A stretch of DNA of 64,000 nucleotides. It comes from Pseudomonas sp. TH41. Its GTDB lineage: Bacteria; Pseudomonadota; Gammaproteobacteria; Pseudomonadales; Pseudomonadaceae. This document shows, piece by piece, positions 61,355 to 64,000 of the stretch. A program made the translations under genes and the position numbers. The stretch covers positions 930,001 to 994,000 of the forward strand of contig NZ_JAEKFH010000005.1 of NCBI RefSeq assembly GCF_016650695.1, read 5' to 3'. Each line of letters begins with the position of its first letter. The stretch's first letter is position 1. The notes beneath the pieces were generated by a model. The model did not search any database, was not told the origin of the DNA, and saw nothing but the letters and a program-made list of their open reading frames with translations.

Positions 61355-62200
61355 ATGAAGTTCGAAGGCACCCAGGCCTATGTCGCCACTGATGACCTGA
61401 AGCTCGCGATCAATGCCGCCATCACCCTGGAGCGGCCGCTGCTGGTCAAGGGTGAACCGGGCACCGGCAAGACCATGCTCGCCGAGCAGTTGGCCGAGTC
61501 CTTCGGCGCCAAGCTGATCACCTGGCACATCAAGTCCACCACCAAGGCGCATCAGGGCCTGTACGAGTACGACGCGGTCAGCCGCCTGCGGGACTCGCAG
61601 CTGGGCACCGAGAAGGTCCACGACGTTCGCAACTACCTGAAAAAGGGCAAGCTCTGGGAAGCCTTCGAATCCGAAGAGCGGGTGATCCTGCTGATCGACG
61701 AAATCGACAAGGCCGACATCGAGTTCCCTAACGACCTGCTGCAAGAACTCGACAAGATGGAGTTCTACGTTTACGAGATCGACGAGACCATCAAGGCCAA
61801 GAAACGCCCGATCATCATCATTACCTCCAACAACGAGAAAGAGCTGCCGGACGCCTTCCTGCGCCGCTGCTTCTTTCACTACATCGCTTTCCCCGACCGC
61901 GTCACGATGCAGCGGATCGTCGACGTGCATTACCCGAACATCAAGAAAGACCTGGTCAGCGAAGCGCTGGACGTGTTCTTCGACGTACGCAAGGTGCCGG
62001 GCTTGAAGAAAAAGCCATCGACCTCTGAACTGGTGGACTGGCTGAAGCTGCTGATGGCCGACAACATCGGCGAAGCGGTACTGCGCGAACGCGATCCGAC
62101 CAAGGCCATACCACCGCTGGCCGGCGCGCTGGTGAAGAACGAACAGGACGTGCAATTGCTTGAACGCCTGGCGTTCATGAGCCGTCGCGGCACTCGCTGA
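61355..62200 (+). CDS. MoxR-family AAA ATPase
   Basis: 281-residue AAA+ ATPase. Walker A GEPGTGKT and Walker B ILLIDEIDK are intact, and the conserved arginine regions include PDAFLRRCFFHYIAFPDR. MoxR proteins are chaperone-like and usually work with a VWA-domain protein, which is encoded 33 bp downstream. The pair probably assembles or inserts metals into a target enzyme or complex not encoded here. Start ATG at 61355 is the family start (MKFEGTQAYVATDDL). The target cannot be read from the neighbours. Confidence 0.88.
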   Translation: MKFEGTQAYVATDDLKLAINAAITLERPLLVKGEPGTGKTMLAEQLAESFGAKLITWHIKSTTKAHQGLYEYDAVSRLRDSQLGTEKVHDVRNYLKKGKLWEAFESEERVILLIDEIDKADIEFPNDLLQELDKMEFYVYEIDETIKAKKRPIIIITSNNEKELPDAFLRRCFFHYIAFPDRVTMQRIVDVHYPNIKKDLVSEALDVFFDVRKVPGLKKKPSTSELVDWLKLLMADNIGEAVLRERDPTKAIPPLAGALVKNEQDVQLLERLAFMSRRGTR

Positions 62201-62233
62201 TCCCTCTGTTTAACAAGATAGAGGGCAATCGCC

Positions 62234-63412
62234 ATGCTGCTTAACCTGTTCAATGAAATGCGTGCTGCCAAAGTGCCGGTCTCGGTGCGCGAACTGCTGG
62301 ACCTGATCAACGCACTGAAACAGCGCGTGACCTTCGCCGACATGGACGAGTTTTATTACTTGTCACGGGCGATTCTGGTGAAGGACGAAAAGCATTTCGA
62401 CAAGTTCGACCGAGCCTTCGGTGCCTACTTCAATGGCCTGGAAAAACTCGACGATCACCTTCAGGCATTGATTCCCGAAGACTGGCTGCGCAAGGAATTC
62501 GAGCGTTCCCTGACCGACGAAGAGCGGGCAGCGATCCAGTCCCTCGGCGGTCTGGACAAGCTGATCGAGGAGTTCAAGAAACGCCTCGAAGAACAGAAAG
62601 AACGCCATGCCGGCGGCAACAAATGGATCGGCACCGGCGGCACCAGCCCGTTCGGTTCCGGTGGTTTCAACCCGGAAGGCATTCGGGTCGGTGATGCCGG
62701 CAAGCGCCAGGGCAAAGCGGTCAAGGTCTGGGATCAGCGGGAGTACAAGAACCTCGACGATTCGGTGGAGCTGGGCACGCGCAACATTAAGGTTGCCCTG
62801 CGGCGGTTACGCAAATTTGCGCGTCAGGGCGCGGCGGAAGAACTCGACATCGATGGCACCATCGACCACACCGCCAAAGATGCCGGGCTGCTGAACATCC
62901 AGATGCGTCCGGAACGGCGTAACACCGTCAAGCTGTTGCTGTTGTTCGACATCGGCGGCTCGATGGACGCCCATGTGAAGATCTGCGAAGAGCTGTTTTC
63001 GGCCTGCAAGACCGAGTTCAAGCATTTGGAGTACTTCTACTTCCACAACTTCATTTATGAATCGGTGTGGAAGAACAACATGCGCCGCACCTCCGAGCGC
63101 ACGTCGACCCAGGATTTGCTGCACAAGTACGGCGCCGACTACAAAGTGATCTTCATCGGCGACGCCGCCATGGCGCCTTACGAAATCACCCAGGCCGGCG
63201 GCAGCGTCGAGCACTGGAACGAAGAAGCGGGTTACGTGTGGATGCAGCGCTTCAAGGAGAAGTACAAGAAGCTCATCTGGATTAATCCGTATCCAAAAGA
63301 TACGTGGGGCTATACGTCTTCGACCAATATCGTGCGCGATTTGATTGATGACCAGATGTACCCGCTGACGTTGCGGGGGCTTGAAGAAGGGATGCGGTTT
63401 CTTTCCAAGTAA
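62234..63412 (+). CDS. VWA-domain protein, CoxE-like partner of MoxR
   Basis: 392-residue soluble protein. The N-terminal region (MLLNLFNEMRAAKVPVSVRE) and the GKRQGKAVKVWDQREYKNLD segment are CoxE-like. The C-terminal VWA domain has the metal-site motif FDIGGSMD, where the usual DxSxS reads DxGxS; the later acid/threonine part is FIGDAAMAP. It follows the MoxR gene by 33 bp and is almost certainly cotranscribed. MoxR/VWA pairs act as metal-insertion or assembly chaperones. No target gene is present beside the pair. A type A palindrome follows. Confidence 0.85.
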   Translation: MLLNLFNEMRAAKVPVSVRELLDLINALKQRVTFADMDEFYYLSRAILVKDEKHFDKFDRAFGAYFNGLEKLDDHLQALIPEDWLRKEFERSLTDEERAAIQSLGGLDKLIEEFKKRLEEQKERHAGGNKWIGTGGTSPFGSGGFNPEGIRVGDAGKRQGKAVKVWDQREYKNLDDSVELGTRNIKVALRRLRKFARQGAAEELDIDGTIDHTAKDAGLLNIQMRPERRNTVKLLLLFDIGGSMDAHVKICEELFSACKTEFKHLEYFYFHNFIYESVWKNNMRRTSERTSTQDLLHKYGADYKVIFIGDAAMAPYEITQAGGSVEHWNEEAGYVWMQRFKEKYKKLIWINPYPKDTWGYTSSTNIVRDLIDDQMYPLTLRGLEEGMRFLSK

Positions 63413-63425
63413 TCGTGTCATGACA

Positions 63426-63500
63426 CAAAAGATCGCAGCCTTCGGCAGCTCCTACAGAGATCGGTGTAGGAGCTGCCGGAGGCTGCGATCTTTTGATCTT
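63426..63500. repeat. REP-like palindrome, type A
   Basis: Inverted arms with GATCGCAGCCTTCGGCAGCT and near complement around a short loop, between convergent genes. The minus-strand gene stops at its edge. Confidence 0.88.
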
Positions 63501-64000
63501 CACCTGAATTGCTGTAGATATTCGACTTGCTCCCGATGCGCCACTTCCTGCACCACCGGCCGCAACCGCACCTTCGCCCCCGGCAAACACTGCGCCAGCC
63601 GCGCCAGCGCCAACGGCGTCAACGCCCCCAATCGCGGATACCCGCCAATGGTCTGCCGATCATTGAGCAGCACGATCGGCTGCCCGTCCGGCGGCACCTG
63701 GACTGCGCCCAGCGGGATGCCTTCAGAAATCATCGGTTTGCCCTCGTACTGCAACGCCGTTCCCAGCAGGCGTATGCCCATGCGATCGGCACGGCTATCA
63801 AGGGTCCAGACGCTGTTGAAAGCGTCGAACGTACTTTGCCCGCTGAAATTGCCGATCTGTGCACCGAGCACCAACTCCAACGGCGAATTGACGTTGAAGT
63901 CCGGCCGATGTTCTACCGGTAACTCCCGCAGCAGTAACAACCCACTGCCGGCGTAACTCAACGGCGCGCCTTTGGCCAGCGCCCGGCCCATGCCATCCAG
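63500..64000 (-). CDS. 5-oxoprolinase subunit C / KipA-type protein (3' part)
   Basis: Partial gene running off the window end; only the C-terminal 166 or so residues are visible. The segment PLELVLGAQIGNFSGQSTFD, LDSRADRMGIRLLG and PDGQPIVLLNDRQTIGGYP are typical of the biotin-dependent-carboxyltransferase-like family that includes PxpC and KipA. PxpC works with PxpA and PxpB to hydrolyse 5-oxoproline. Partner genes would lie beyond the window. The stop TGA lies at the edge of a type A palindrome. Confidence 0.85.
   Translation of the reverse strand: MDGMGRALAKGAPLSYAGSGLLLLRELPVEHRPDFNVNSPLELVLGAQIGNFSGQSTFDAFNSVWTLDSRADRMGIRLLGTALQYEGKPMISEGIPLGAVQVPPDGQPIVLLNDRQTIGGYPRLGALTPLALARLAQCLPGAKVRLRPVVQEVAHREQVEYLQQFR

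Noticed and set aside
1..64000. tRNA, rRNA, CRISPR or insertion sequence
   Set aside because: I saw no cloverleaf, no array of spaced identical repeats with variable spacers, and no transposase motif. The palindromes are REP-like, not CRISPR.

Overview
The window is a GC-rich bacterial chromosome segment that fits a fluorescens-group Pseudomonas. It carries a lap biofilm-adhesin locus, a gbuA (guanidinobutyrase) neighbourhood like that of P. aeruginosa, and many short Pseudomonas palindromic repeats between genes. No rRNA, tRNA, CRISPR array, prophage or insertion sequence was seen. All identifications come from reading motifs and from memory of families; no database search was run.

Layout. 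(1) 1-15178 is the Lap system: the 3' end of lapD, a compact repeat-rich LapA adhesin on the minus strand, then the type I secretion genes lapE, lapB and lapC on the plus strand. The adhesin keeps the N-terminal retention module and a TAAG motif expected for LapG cleavage. It lacks a recognisable vWA domain, and its array of 732-bp repeats carries one cysteine per unit. (2) 15318-24062 holds a DTW-domain protein and a divergent gbuR-like regulator facing gbuA, an NTF2-like protein and two permeases that close on a strong terminator. An MBL-fold hydrolase, an acyl-carrier-like protein without its serine, a 42-residue PA1414-type protein and a PtrR-like LysR regulator follow. (3) 24166-43424 is mixed housekeeping and accessory content: MFS and EamA transporters, a CvfB-type RNA-binding protein, a TorF porin, a DUF6279 lipoprotein, DUF899 and GyrI-like proteins, a frameshifted small gene, a DEAD-box helicase, a mechanosensitive channel, azoreductase AzoR, a LysR/hydrolase/cyclophilin group, an ABC exporter and a FemAB-like acyltransferase. 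(4) 43707-54482 holds a porin with a four-unit Pho-box-like array upstream, a FabH-like ketoacyl synthase, HrpA, AceK and a chemoreceptor. (5) 54554-64000 holds two DMT exporters (one with a possible leader ORF), LpxO, CysK, a DUF748 protein, a DUF4160/DUF2442-HTH pair, a MoxR/VWA pair and the partial end of a PxpC/KipA-type protein.

How the parts work together. LapD senses c-di-GMP and should hold the protease LapG (not in this window), so LapA stays anchored after export through LapB-LapC-LapE. gbuA and its two transporters probably import and hydrolyse a guanidino compound under the divergent LysR regulator. The rest are mostly independent transcription units separated by REP-like palindromes. 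In three genes (35510, 45264, 58257) the palindrome itself supplies the stop codon.

Most rewarding leads: the cysteine-bearing LapA repeats, the Pho-box-like array, the stop codons made by repeats, the PA1414/gbu neighbourhood, the possible leader ORF at 56617-56781, and the DUF4160/DUF2442-HTH pair. None is proven to be a new system.
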